Below, piece by piece: positions 1 through 11,260 of a stretch of DNA of 64,000 nt; the stretch's first letter is position 1; the number at the start of each line of letters is the position of its first letter. The translations under genes and the position numbers were made by a program. The stretch covers positions 757,728 through 821,727 of the forward strand of contig JASKMD010000017.1 in assembly GCA_030144725.1 (NCBI GenBank), given 5' to 3'. Origin of the DNA: Haematococcus lacustris. Taxonomy: Eukaryota > Chlorophyta > Chlorophyceae > Chlamydomonadales > Haematococcaceae. The notes under the pieces were generated by a model. That model was not told the DNA's origin. It was given only the letters and a program-made list of their open reading frames with translations, and made no database searches.

Positions 1-229
1 ACAGACAGGCATGACAGACAGACGCAGTGCATGACAGACAAGCATGACAGACAGGCAACCTGGCTGGCATACAGGGCTGCACAGGCAAAGATGTGGCGAC
101 CCTGTGCTCTTCACATCATGGCAGCCTACCGGGTGAGGTGAGATGCCCCTGTGACCAACACCAGGTGAACTGACATCCTAGTATGTCGTGATCCTCGTTG
201 ACAATGGCCCGCCCCCGACACAAACATAC

Positions 230-3200
230 CTTTTCTATGTTGTTCCTCCTATCGCCTCCACGGACATCATTGCCCCACATCACAGCTCCGTCTGCAGCAA
301 AAGGCAGTGGGTTAGGGTTAAGGTTAGCGGGGCAGCTGAATGGTTCTGGCCTGCTGCTCCACTCGGTAAACGTGGGAGACACGACCTCGCATGCTTCCCT
401 GCCAACTCACTGGGGGCAACCACTCGCAGGTCTAGGTTGTTGACCAGGATGGGTGAAACTCCTGGGAAGGCTGGCCAGTCCATGTAGGCCAGCGCGATGA
501 TGAGGGCACTCCGGCCTGTTGCACGCACGCTGTAGGTGTGGCTCTGCCCTGACCTGGTAAACACTGCACGGTCCACCACCTGCATGCAAGCCATGGCAGG
601 CATTCAAGCATGTTCGGCACCACTGCGCCGACACCCCAACTCGGTGCCGTTGACCACGCTAAACAGGACATCACACCACACCAAGCCCCTTCCCAGCCAC
701 TTTCCCTAGGACCTCACCTGCAGCTTCCAGGTAGAGGGGCCACCCCGGATTGGCAGCGAGCGCCCAATGTCCACTAAGCCAAAACCATGGCGCACATCAT
801 AAGGGGTGAGGCCTGACGAGGTGAAACCTGCAGCAAGCACGTCACACAGCAGTTTGCACCCCTCAAACCACCTGCACCCCCTGTGTCCATCCGCATTGCC
901 CTTGCGCCAACTCAGTGACTGAGAGCACTCACACGGCAGGGCTGCCTGGCCACTTCCCAGGTAGTCTAAGTAGGCAACTGAGAGCACCCACTCCTACCTG
1001 AAGCAGGCTACCTGGCTGCCTGATGTAGGCCTTGTTGCTCTACCAAGGGTGCACACTCCCCAAGGCAAGGAGCAAGAGACAAGGAGGACGGGAACAAGGG
1101 TGAGGCAGCTCACTTGACATGTTGGTGGTGCCGGCCACCAGCATCGCCCGCAACAGTGAGGCGGAGGGGTTGAAGGCATTTGAGCGCACCCTGGCACCTG
1201 ATGAGCACAGTGTCAGTCCGGCAGAAGCATGTGGGGAGGAGGAGGGGGCTAGGGAGGCAACAAGATGAGGAGGGAGGGGATGAGACAGGAGGGTATGGAG
1301 GCATGTGAGCTGGTAGGGTTGGGGTGCCGTGATGGGTGGCAGGGGACAAGGGGTGACAGAGGGCATGGAACCTGACAAGCAGTGCTAGGAGGGGAGCAGC
1401 CAAGCTACAATGTGGGAGAGGGGCTAGAGCGCCACAGCCAGGTGGGGCCAGATGGGGCCAGGCGAGGCGAGGCCAAGCAGTGTCCAAGCAGCTTCCATGC
1501 AGCTTCCAACTCCAATCAAAACAGGCGGTGAACACGCATTGTGATCTCCACACATGCTTGGATCAGCATCAGTCCTGCCCCTGCAGCCCAGCCCAGCCCA
1601 GCAGTTCTCACCAGTAGGGTAGTAGCCGTCAGTGAAGTACTGGCGCACCTACACAGGGGCATCACCAGCCATGACAGCGCATGCTTGCCTGGTCAGATGG
1701 CAATGTGTAGGGAGTGTGGCTGTGTATAGTGCATGATCACCAGCCATGATCACGATCCAGGCATGTGTCGCCATGGCCTTACCAGAGTGGCTGCCCCAGT
1801 GACAGAGGCACTGGCCATGGAGGTGCCCGCAAGCACCAAAGTTTCACACCTGTCCATCCTGCCGGTGTACCTGCAGACACCCGTCCAACAGTGAGCAGCA
1901 GCATTTGACAACCAACAACCCTACACGTGTACCGGCATGCACCATTAGACGAGGGGAGAAATGCAAAGGAGGTGCAAGGGAGTAGAGAAGAGCAATGTGA
2001 TTGACCTGGTGAAATGTTGGTGAGGTGAGGTGAGGACAAACATGACCCGTGTGTGGCTCAGGGTGCTACGGATGTGCTACGGATGTTTAACGAGTGCCAG
2101 GTGTAGGGGCCCAGCACGGACAGGCAAGGCAAGAGGTCTCGGCCCAGAGCTTGCCCCACCCTTTGTCGCTGTATGCCGAAAGCAGCGCCCCAGGAGCCAT
2201 GACTTCAGGCTTGATGCGCACATCCTACAGTGTGCATGCATGCAAGCGCAGCCATCACGAGCAGCCTCGCCTTGGCGGCGCAACAGGGGCCAAGACTGGG
2301 CAGTTGGTGAAGGAACGGTGTGTAATAGCAGCCTGAAACACGACCCCAGACAGACGCGCAACAATGGCAGCGCAGTGCAGTCCCTATGCGAGCGTACTGC
2401 CCCTCACACCTGAGTAAGTGCCACGCTCGCATTGCTGGACAGGGTAGCGCCATGGGCTGAAAACCAAAGGGCATTGCTGTATGGATCCTGCACAGCAGGA
2501 CAGCAGGACAGCAGGACACCACAGTTCGGGTGAGTGGGTGAATGCAATGCAATGCAATGCGGCGCATCAGGGAGTGCAGGGAGCCCACTGGAGCTGTGCT
2601 GGCCTGGCATAAGGTACATCAGAACAACTGCAACCTGTTAACCACCTGGGATCAGGTGTGTGCGGTGAAAGCTTGCCAGGGTTCTGTGTCTAGAAGGAAA
2701 GGGAGCCATTAATGAGACAAGCCAGATGACAAGTGATACATAGAAGTAGCATCAGAGGATGGCTGGCAGGAACAGGGATGAATGGTGTCAGCCATTGCGG
2801 AGCGAAGTACTGGTCCCATGTACAAGGCAAGCATCTGTCTCATTACTTGCTGCCCGGTGCCAGACAATTAGACGAAGCTGCCCACTCTAGGATTCAAGGA
2901 GGCCTCTCACCTGGTATGATGTCAGTGTCACGTTCCAACCATTAGCAAACATGGGCATCAGCTGACTGCAAGGGCAGGGGGAGTGTATTGCAATGCTGAG
3001 ATCAGGCAGGCATCTGCAGCCCCCTCCCTGCAGCCCCCCTTGCCTGGTGGTTAGGATGCATGCAGCTCTTCATGCAGCAGCATGCATGCAGCTCTTCATG
3101 CAGCAGCATGCATGCAGCTCTTCATGCAGCAGGGATTAGAGGAGTGCATATGTGAGTGGCCTGGTGGCTAGGATGCAGCAGCATGCATGCAGCTCCTGGA

Positions 3201-6200
3201 CAGCAGGACATCAGGACAGCAGGACACCACAGTTCAGGTGAGTGGGTGAATGCAATGTAATGCAATGCGGCGCATCAGGGAGTGCAGGGAGCCCACTGGA
3301 GCCGTGCTGGCCTGGCATAAGGTACTAGTGACCCATGCCATGTGGCTACTGCCTGCTGTGCGTGCCGCTCTGGCACACACTGGAGCAGTTCTTCAAGAAG
3401 GTGAGGGTGGGTGGGAAAGAGGGAGGGCGAGGGACTGAAAGGTGGTGGGTTGGTAGGAAGGTGTTGGTGTTGCCTGTGACATGCCTGTGTCATGGCTGTG
3501 TCATGCCTAACCTGGTGCCACCATGTCAGCCACCCTGTGTGTGCCTTGAGTGCATGACCGCAGTTGCAGGAGGAGCTGCCAGAGGTGGCCATGGAGCGCC
3601 ACGGGCGTGTCAAGCAGTTGGTGTTCTTTGGAGCAGCCAGCAATGGCACCCGGGGAGGCTGGGGTGCTGATGCGGTGCTGCGTGCCTGCTGCAAGGTGGT
3701 GTGCAGGCCCAGGGGCACAGACCAGCGGCGGGGCAGGGTGGTGCTTTTGGATGAGCACCGCACCAGCCGGGTCAGCTCAGCAGTAAATGGCCAGCAGCCC
3801 TGTGAGAGCCGGCTGAGCAAGCGCAGGCCCACCAGGCCTGCAGACTGGAAGCCCCCAGCAGGGCAGGTGCACCACCGCCTGCTGCGCCCAGCCTGGAGCC
3901 AGCAGCGTGACCTGCCGGTGCGGGGCATGATGTGGTGCCCGATAGTGGCCCCCCGCAAGCCCCCACAGGCCCCACGCAGCAGCCAGGCAGCCCCACAGTT
4001 AGCAGCCTCAGAGCCTGGGCCCAGCACTCCCCAGCCAGCCAAGCGCAGCAAGCGCACCAAGGCTGAGCCAGAGGCAGCTGAGCCCACAAAGGGCAAGGGC
4101 AGGGCTGCCAAAGCCAAGCCAGCACCACAGCCAGGCAGGTGGCTGGACAGGGACTGCAATGCAGCGCTGAACATGCAGTGCATTGGGAAGAGCAGGTGGC
4201 GCCCACTGGAGCTGGGCTACTGGCCAGAGCAAGGGAAGCTGCCAGCCAAGGGCAAGGAGTACCCTGGCCTGGGGTACAAGCGAGTGCGAGACGAGCCACC
4301 CAAGGCCAAGCCTGCTGCGGCACAGTAGTGTGTGTGCCCCCCCTCTTGAGCTGACATCAGCTCACATCAGTGCATGTTTTGTCATGCCAACTCTACGGTG
4401 TAGCCCTAACGGGTCAGGCAATAGTGTAGGTGGTAGGCGACCATGACCATGTGTATGCCATGTATAGGCCATGAGCATGCCATGCGATGCGAACTCCACA
4501 CAAACAAAAACACCGCTTTGTGGTGGTCCACAATTAGTGTTCGACTGCAATGAAGGCTCAAGGTTGAGGGCCAAGGTGCTGTACGTGCCGCTCTTGAATG
4601 CATCGTACCTGCCATGTAGTCCGCTCATTGTCGTCAGCGGGATGCTGTTGTTGACCAGCTGAGCACCGCCCAACACAATGTAGTCAAAGTCCATACCGTT
4701 GAAACAAATGCCTGTGCGCATATGGCAGTGATGTAGATGATGGACGCTGGTCACAGTGCAGGGAGTGCAGGAGTGGAGGGGGTAGGGTTTCCCATCTGAT
4801 TCATTAACACCAGCTGTTGATGTGCCATTCATTAACACCAGCTGTTGATGCACCAGCTGTTGCTGTTGATGTGCCATGCAACCATGTATGCAACCAGAGG
4901 AGAACCAGCAAATGAAAAGGGTGCTTTGTATGCTTGCCTGCAGATGCTCCTGCGGCCAGGAAGTTGCTGCCGATGGTATTAGAGCCACAGCTGGCATTAA
5001 ACATTGCCAGCACCACCTTGCCCGTGTAGTTGCCCACCAGGGGTGTGCAGGCATCAAGGGGGTTGGCCAGGACCAGCTGCAGACCAGCAACCAATCCACA
5101 GGTGCAGACGTCAATAGCAGGAGGCAGTAGGCCCCCACAGGGGAGTGAACAGGCCATCACAGGGAGAGCGGTGCTGCCTGCCTTGTGAAGGAGGGGCGGC
5201 AAATGAAAATGACGTCACCCGACGACTGGCAGAGCTGCAACCGTGGCTCCAGCAGCAAGGGCAGCAGGGGCAGGGATTGTCAGAAGCAGGGGTAACAGGG
5301 GCAGCAGGTGACTCACCTCCAGTGTCATGTTCTGTACACTGCTCCATTTCAAACGAGGAAAGAACCAGGGCACCAGCGCCACGACCGCCTCAGCTTGAAT
5401 TGCACCGCTTTGGTTCACTGCCTGCACGTGGCAGGCGGTGGCAGCCTGTCAGCCCACACAGCCCGGCCGATGATGCCCTGACCTACAAAGCCTAGGGGTG
5501 TGGCTGAATCGCCATGAGGTGCCGCTGATGGCCAAGGTGCCGCTGATGGCCAAGGTGCTGCTGATGGCCAAGGTGATGAGCCTGCTGGAGGATGCTGGGC
5601 AGCAGTCTGCCGGTGTCTGGGGTCTGACCCATCACATATACTGACACATACCAACATTTTACTGACCCTTCACCAGTGCACCTCTCCACTACCACTGCCA
5701 TGTTGTACTTCCGCTGGCCCCCAGGTCGCCCTACCTTGGCCTTGACGACGTACTGGTGGGGCCTCATGAACGACGTAGGAATTGTCAGCTGTAGGGCAGC
5801 AGCCAGAAACTGGTGTTATACTACCCGGCCAAAAGTTGGTGTACTGTGCACAGGTCCAGCTGCGAGTCTCACAATGTTGAAGGCAGCCATCTAGCACCCC
5901 TGCCCTGAAGGGCAATGACGTAATGTGCTGCAAGCTGCTGCCAGCAACGTGGCGAAAGCACCAGGCCCTCAGCAGGAAAGTGGGTGGCAGCAAGGTAGGC
6001 AATGTAGCCAGTGTAGGCTACATGGTTACAAAACCCCACCTGAGAACCGTTAGCGCTAGTGAGGTTGTTGCCTGGATTTCCAATATCCAGGGGTGTATAG
6101 TTGTCGGTGGCACCCACTGCCACCACATTCTTGGCCAGCGCAGTACTCATCACATTACCAGTGACCTGGGAGTTTGGCAGGCTCCCAGCATTTCCTGCGT

Positions 6201-9200
6201 GAAAGAAAAGGGGAAACGAAAAGCACGGCTGTGTCGTACCACCATGTGTATGCAGTGCGCACATTGCACACAAGTGGGAATAGCACATTGGATGGCGTGC
6301 GATGATGATGGAAGACAGCCAGCTGGCCATGCAGGCAGACCAGTGTGATGCAGGCAGCACCGGCAGGCAGGCAGACCAGTGTGATTGGTGATTGCGCCAG
6401 CAGTGCCTGGTGATTGTGACGGCTTGTTTGTGATACTAGCCAGGAGGTTTCCAAATACTAGCAAGGTGGCACAGCAAGGACAGGTATAGCAAGGAGGGGG
6501 TGCTGTAGGGGAGTGCTGTAGGGGTGGCTGGCAGGCAGGCATGGTAGTACAGTGCGGAGTGGCATCACTTGCCTGCCGGAACAGCATCAGCAAGTCCGGT
6601 CGGGACCACGCATAGGTGTCCAGCAGGAACGACTCTTGCACCGTGTATGAGAAGGTATCACCGCCCCAGGGATTGCTTAGGACACGGACTCCCTGCAGCG
6701 AAGCAACGCAGACAGCAGCAGCAGTGCAACAGCTTGCCTGCTTGCTTGGTACACACCACTCCTTTTGATGCCTTACTCTCCTCCCCGCTATGCCTGACAT
6801 ATGCCAGCAGCACCAATGTTGGCACCACTGAAACTACAGCGTGACGCCTTGAGTGCAAGGGGGACAGAGGCACCAGTTGAGGCAATCAGGTCATACATGG
6901 CGTGATGAAGGAGGTCTCAGTGCTGTGCCACACACTTCACTTACTGTTTGATACAGCAGCTCGAACAAGGACGCAGGGTCAGTTGGAAGGTCTAGCGTGT
7001 CATTGCCACCCTTCCCCGCATCCAAGAAAGCAAGCTTGGCGGCTGGAGCTTGGCCTGCAGGACAATGGGAGGTGAGGGAAAACTTGCAGGCATGCAGGAG
7101 CTTGGCGTCCTGTGGGTTTGCTACATGACCAGCCGTGAGCAGTGTGCACAGACCTTCATGCCCAAGCATATTGTCAGTTGACCTTCATGCCCAAGCCTTG
7201 TTTTGGTATTATGTAGCATTGTGAGAGGCACACCCAGCCACGAAATGCCAGCCATAACACTGCATGCCACAACCTGCTCCCTGACTAGCTCAGGGCCCTG
7301 GCTCACCAGTTGCTTGATTAGGCTGCCGGGTGGGGTGGAAACCATAGGATGATCCGGCTATTGAGCCACTGGTGTGGGTGCCATGTCTACTCCCATTAAA
7401 ATCTTGATGCCGAAAGTAATACGGCACCTGCACCCTCAGGAGCAGTAGGAAAGGACATTTGGGTGTTCGAGAGAGACCAGTGGTACGCTGGTAGGCAGCC
7501 AACACCTTTGGTGATCGCTTGACCTGCCCTGCTCAGGTCGATGACGAGTCGCTGCAACATGGCTGCTGACCCAATAGCTTGCCCTGCTCCAACCAAACCA
7601 CTCGCCTTGCGGTGCGTGTTGTTGTGAAAGTAAGGAGTGCCAGTGGCTAGGTCGGTGTACAGGTTGGCTGGGTCGGAGGAGAAGTTGGCAAAGGCAGGGT
7701 CCCAGAAGTAACAGCTTCCCATGTCCAGGCCGGTGTCCACCACGCCCACCAGCTGCCCAGCACCATCCAGTCCAGCTGCCCAGAGCGGATGGTAGCCCCT
7801 CACACCACCGTCATCTGGCAGCGGTAAAGCCACCCTGCCGGTCTGCATTTGTGCACTTGCTAGCAGGTTCATTGTCTTCCTCTGGGTCACATACTCCACC
7901 CAGATCACACTGGGTTGGGTGGCTAGCCACGAGACTGCCGCGTCGACATCTGGCAGGCAGACCGCCACTTCGACAGCTCCTGTGGTGCCAACCGCTTTAA
8001 CAATTGGGTAGCATAAAAGAGCGGCATGAGGCAGAGCGGCAGCCAGCTCCACAGCCAGGGAGGCAGCCCAGGAGGCGGCTGCAGTCTGGTCGGTGGGCTT
8101 GGCCCCCAGGGCTAGCAGCAGCACCCTGGTCACTCCTCCCTCTGCGACAACAGGGAAGAGACAGGGTCGCAGGAGATGAGGTGCACCATTCGTTTAGGGG
8201 GTGAGTGCATATCTGTAAGAATGTCCATGACCTGGTCCTTAAAGCGGTGCGGCCATCACCTCCTTATTCTTACCTTGAGGGGTAATGTATCAATGACATC
8301 ATGCACTGCATCGCATGCCATATAGTAGATGTAGCAGCGATCACTCACCACTTCTGGTCTTTACATAAGACAGAGAGGGCGGTAGAGCCAGGTCAGAGGG
8401 AGACCATGAAGCCTTGACATTAAGATGCTCGGCAGCCATCACACTCCGCTTGGCTCCAGGAAATGAGGGTTCGGCCACCAGGCCGCTCTGCTCCGACTGT
8501 TGAACAGCTGCGGCGGCCTCCACGCTGGCAGCTCGTAGAGGAGCCATGGCAAGGGATACCTTGAAGTCATCTGGCAGAGGTGCCTGCAGCAAAGCAAAGA
8601 AACCGACCCCTACTTTATCAGACACCAGTGGTGCTTGATAACAGAAGGGTCATGATGCACATGTCGATACATAATAAGCACGTGTGACAATGCTTGCACC
8701 CAACAGGATGATGGAGTGCGTCCTATGCACGGGAACTCACCACAGTGAGGTCTGGGTAGGATGTGCACACAGACACAATGCAAGCTCCAGAACTCCGCAG
8801 CAGCCAGTGGTCGGTGGGTATGGGGTGAAGGAGCTTGGCACCGCATGCGTTAAGCGAAGCTAGGACGGCCTCTTCTTCGGCTTGTGGCAATCCCAGCAAG
8901 TACACCGCCTCCGCCTCCGAGCCCTCGCGTAGAAACCTGGCGTCCAAGATCGGCACAGTGCGACAGTGTTGGGTTCCGCTCGCAATAGGCCAAGGTTGCT
9001 CTCGCATAGCCACATGTAGAAGTCATTCAACAGTCGCCCACCGAATCCCAACGTCTGGCTTCCACTTCTCACCTGCCCCTCTCTCCAGCGCTACCCAAGC
9101 TGAACGTGGTGAGCTCTCCTTGGCTTAAGATAACACGGCGGTTCAGGGCGCCATTGCAGATGGCCAGACATCCCGCAAGCAGCAAGATGGCGATGTGTGC

Positions 9201-9221
9201 GCTCATCCCGGACTGCGACAT
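230..9221 (-). CDS. Secreted subtilisin-like serine protease (peptidase S8), C-terminus off the window
   Basis: Subtilases cleave peptide bonds with an Asp-His-Ser triad. Exons (high to low): 9221-9073, 8978-8741, 8583-8349, 8141-7606, 7427-7307, 7054-6945, 6692-6569, 6194-6040, 5788-5735, 5421-5317, about 5180-4938, 4711-4514, 2487-2410, 2224-2160, 1858-1783, 1648-1612, 1197-1114, 827-718, 579-411, 291-230. The start gives a signal peptide (MSQSGMSAHIAILLLAG, then LAICNG). Visible motifs: VVDTG (Asp about residue 343), HGTHTSG (His about 401), NAGSLPNS (oxyanion Asn), a PA-like insert near 5100-4938, RIKPEVMAPG, GTSMASASVTG (catalytic Ser), YFTDGYYPTG and RHGFGLVD, then a beta-rich tail with LVNNLDL and WGNDVRGGDRRNN. 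The order Asp-His-Asn-PA-Ser matches plant-type subtilases. The last visible donor is at 229, so the gene continues leftwards. Least certain are the start of the PA exon and the joins 4514-to-2487 and 6569-to-6194. Introns after 7606 and 4938 seem to use GC donors. Confidence 0.9.
2498..3325. repeat. Direct repeat pair (2498-2617 and 3198-3325) in a subtilase intron
   Basis: Two nearly identical segments of about 120 bp begin with GGACAGCAGGAC, contain a short ATGCA-type run (AATGCAATGC) and end in CTGGCCTGGCATAAGGTAC. The first abuts the acceptor of the exon at 2487-2410; the second ends just before the first recognisable codons of the Fanzor fragment at 3335. They may mark a duplication that came with the mobile element. 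Between them are unremarkable intron sequence and a 26-bp tandem repeat. Confidence 0.8.
3058..3132. repeat. 26-bp tandem repeat, three copies
   Basis: The unit carries CAGCTCTTCATGCAGCAG and recurs with a 26-bp period (starts near 3062, 3088 and 3114). It lies in the long subtilase intron. No coding function is apparent. Confidence 0.85.
3335..4328 (+). CDS. Fanzor (eukaryotic TnpB-like) C-terminal fragment, copy 1
   Basis: Fanzors are eukaryotic relatives of the IS200/IS605 TnpB RNA-guided nuclease and are carried by transposons. Two exons can be read: 3335-3400 (ending LEQFFKK) and 3570-4328 (starting EELPEVAMERH). Seen in order: QLVFFGAASNG, the position of RuvC-II; LLDEHRTSRVSS, matching the TnpB pattern Glu-x-x-Thr-Ser just before the zinc ribbon; GMMWCP; a Pro/Lys-rich insert of about 85 residues with KRSKRTK; then DRDCNAALNM, matching the RuvC-III DRDxNAAxN signature. 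Most zinc-ribbon cysteines are absent. No RuvC-I or wedge region is seen upstream, so this is a fragment or the 5' exons are unrecognised. It lies antisense within an intron of the subtilase. Family assignment is by motif recognition; catalytic activity is not claimed. Confidence 0.65.
4329..4440 (+). other. Conserved 3' flank of Fanzor copy 1 (candidate element end or guide RNA)
   Basis: The 110 bases after the stop codon match the flank of copy 2 (11562-11455, minus strand). They include GTGCATGTTTTGTCATGCCA, directly followed by ACTCTAC, and later CCTAACGGGTCAGGCAATA and GTAGGTGGTAGGCG. Similarity stops at about 4440. In TnpB systems the guide RNA is transcribed from the 3' end of the gene and the right element end, so this is the place to look for one. 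That role is inference. Confidence 0.5.
4795..4876. repeat. Short imperfect repeats around CCAGCTGTTGATG
   Basis: ATTAACACCAGCTGTTGATG occurs twice, followed by a shortened third copy. It lies in the subtilase intron between exons 4938 and 4711. Confidence 0.6.
5497..5580. repeat. Tandem repeat of GCTGATGGCCAAGGTGC-type unit
   Basis: About three consecutive copies of a 17- to 18-bp unit containing CTGATGGCCAAGGTG, inside the subtilase intron between exons 5735 and 5421. Confidence 0.75.
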
Positions 9222-9739
9222 TGAGTGCAAACGACGATTGTTTATACTGGCAGTCACACTCATAGTACTTCGGTCACGCAGATCTGCACCTGCCCGTACT
9301 GCCCGTACTGCCATGCAGGAACACAACCTGCCTTTCTCCCCGCTGGAGGAAGAGGTGGAGAACTTATCAACAACACTACCCCTAGCTGCACCCACCTCCA
9401 TGTAGCTGCAACAGTGAAGCATGCATTGACAGAGAAGGACGACTACGCCCTTGCCGCAGCCATGGCGGGCCCGCGTGAAGGGAGGAGGGTAGCATCAGGG
9501 GTGTCTCCTTGCTGCCTTTCCACCAGGCAGTGGAGCATCACCACATAGCTGCAACTCCCAAGGCAGCTGTGAGGGTGGTAAATGGAGACATTGACAGTGA
9601 ATGGTGAGGGAGGCAGGGAGCGAGAGAAAGAGGGGGAGGTATGAGCGGGGGGGGAGAAAGGAAGTGGCAGCACATGCAGACATGGAAGACCAGGAGGCGG
9701 CAGGACCACTGGAGAGCAGGGCAACCGCTGGGCTTGGTT
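9222..9739. other. 5' flank of the subtilase gene
   Basis: No gene is seen. A TATAAA-like string on the minus strand (9246-9241) is only about 20 bases from the proposed ATG, too close to be a confident TATA box for that start. The right half is purine-rich and resembles intron sequence. Confidence 0.4.
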
Positions 9740-9965
9740 CTAAGCATGGAGGAATGTGAGCTGGTAGGATTGGGGTGTAGAAGCTGGTAACAGAGGATGA
9801 CAACTAATCCTGGTAAGCAGCGCGAGGGGAGCAGCCAAGCTGGGGAGCATGAGCTGGGATGTGGGACAGGGGGTGGGGCACCACAGCATGGAGTCAAGCA
9901 CCACGACCAGATGGGGCCAGGTGGGGCGGGGCCAAGCAATGCCGGTCATGCAGCTTTCCACTCCA

Positions 9966-10311
9966 CACTCCTACAATTTAGTCCCTGCGTTTGTCCCTGC
10001 GTTCTACCGACCTTGTCCGATCGGGCTGAAAATTTGATAGATGGCAGTTTTCAGAAAATGAAACATATTTTTCAAGAAATTTTTTTGGGAAAATTCAAAA
10101 GCTGTTGCGTTGTGGCCCGCAACCTATCCCTGCACTTATCCCTGCACTCTAGCCACAGGGTCACAGCGCAGCCGCCTTTGACTTTTTAAAAATATTTTTT
10201 CTGAAAAATATGTTTTATATTCTGCATACTACCATCTATCAAAGTTTCAGCCCGATCCGACAAGGTCGGTCAACACGCAGGGACGGACGCAGGGATTAAT
10301 TTGTAGGAGTG
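9966..10311. mobile_element. Foldback MITE, copy 1 (346 bp)
   Basis: Ends are inverted: CACTCCTACAATTTAGTCCC on the left and the complement on the right, ending GTAGGAGTG. The inverted arms extend for most of the element, broken by mismatches. Flanks are CA (9964-9965) and CA (10312-10313), a 2-bp target duplication. It has no coding capacity, so it is non-autonomous. Confidence 0.85.
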
Positions 10312-10343
10312 CAATCATAGCAGGCGATGGGCTCGACACAAGG

Positions 10344-10688
10344 CACTCCTACAATTTAGTCCCTGCGTTTTTCCCTGCGTTCTACCGACCTTGTCCGTTC
10401 GGGCTGAAAATTTGATAGATGGCAGTTTTCAGAAAATAAAACATATTTTTCAAGAAACATATTTGGAAAAATTCAAAAGCTGCTGCGCTGTGGCCCGCAA
10501 CCTATCCCTGCACTTATCCCTGCACCTACGCCCCAGGGCCACAGCGCAGCCGCCTTTGATTTTTTCAAAATATTTTTTAAGAAAACAATGTTTTGTTTTC
10601 TGCAAACTACCATCTATCAAAATTTCAACCCGATCGGACAAGGTCGGTAGAACGCAGGGACAAACGCAGGGACTAAATTGTAGGAGTG
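10344..10688. mobile_element. Foldback MITE, copy 2 (345 bp)
   Basis: Same family as the element at 9966, in the same orientation, 32 bp away. Each arm is about 150 bp and the two arms are near-perfect complements, meeting near CCTATCCCTGCACTTATCCC. Flanks are GG (10342-10343) and GG (10689-10690), again a 2-bp target duplication. The CACT ends and the 2-bp duplication are compatible with a CACTA/EnSpm-like mobiliser, which is inference. Confidence 0.87.
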
Positions 10689-11260
10689 GGCATCCATATG
10701 GTTGGATCAGCATCAGTCCTGCCCCTGCAGCCCAGCCCAGCAGTTCTCACCAGTAGGGTAGTAGCCATCAGTGAAGTACTGACGCACCTACACGGGGGCA
10801 TCACCAGCCATGACAGCGCATGCTTGCCTGGTCAGATGGCAATGTGTAGGGAGTGTAGCTGTATAGTGCATGCCAGTGCTGCCATGATCACGATCCAGGC
10901 ATGTGCCGCCATGGCCTTACAAGAGTGGCTGCCCCAGCGACAGAGAGACAGGACATAGAGGTGCCCAAGTACACCACAACAGCACACCAGTTTCCACTAT
11001 AAAACATTCTCCACATGGTGTGCCCTACTTTAGAGGTCGGTTTGCGAGTTGCGCCAGAGCGCATCGCGCTACGAAAAGTTGTATTTGCCCCGCGAGGAAG
11101 GTTGAGCTACGACCATGAGGGTAAGAACCTGGGCCATGCCACTTTTTGCTATAAATCATGCAACTCGGCCAACGCCAGCGAAGTATCAATGCTGCACACG
11201 TGTTCATTGGTAAGCAGCAGCATTTGGCAAACCAGGCGCCCTACAAGCACTCACTTATGT

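Larger units (their letters stand above)
9740..11260 (-). pseudogene. Partial duplicate of the subtilase 3' exons, interrupted by insertions
   Basis: 9740-9965 matches the intron sequence at about 1290-1525. 10690-10975 matches about 1557-1850 and keeps the exon YFTDGYYPTG and a changed Ser-motif exon reading GTSMSCLSVAG in place of GTSMASASVTG. 11195-11255 resembles about 1885-1925. Splice sites of the YFTDGYYPTG exon are intact, but none of the other catalytic exons are present. Two MITEs split the copy at 9966-10688, and about 200 bases at 10990-11195 have no counterpart in the parent. It is in the same orientation as the parent and just upstream of it. Read as a non-functional segmental duplicate. 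Confidence 0.8.

Noticed and set aside
9235..9246. TATAAA-like box upstream of the subtilase
   Set aside because: It is only about 20 bases from the proposed ATG, too close to direct a transcript containing that start.
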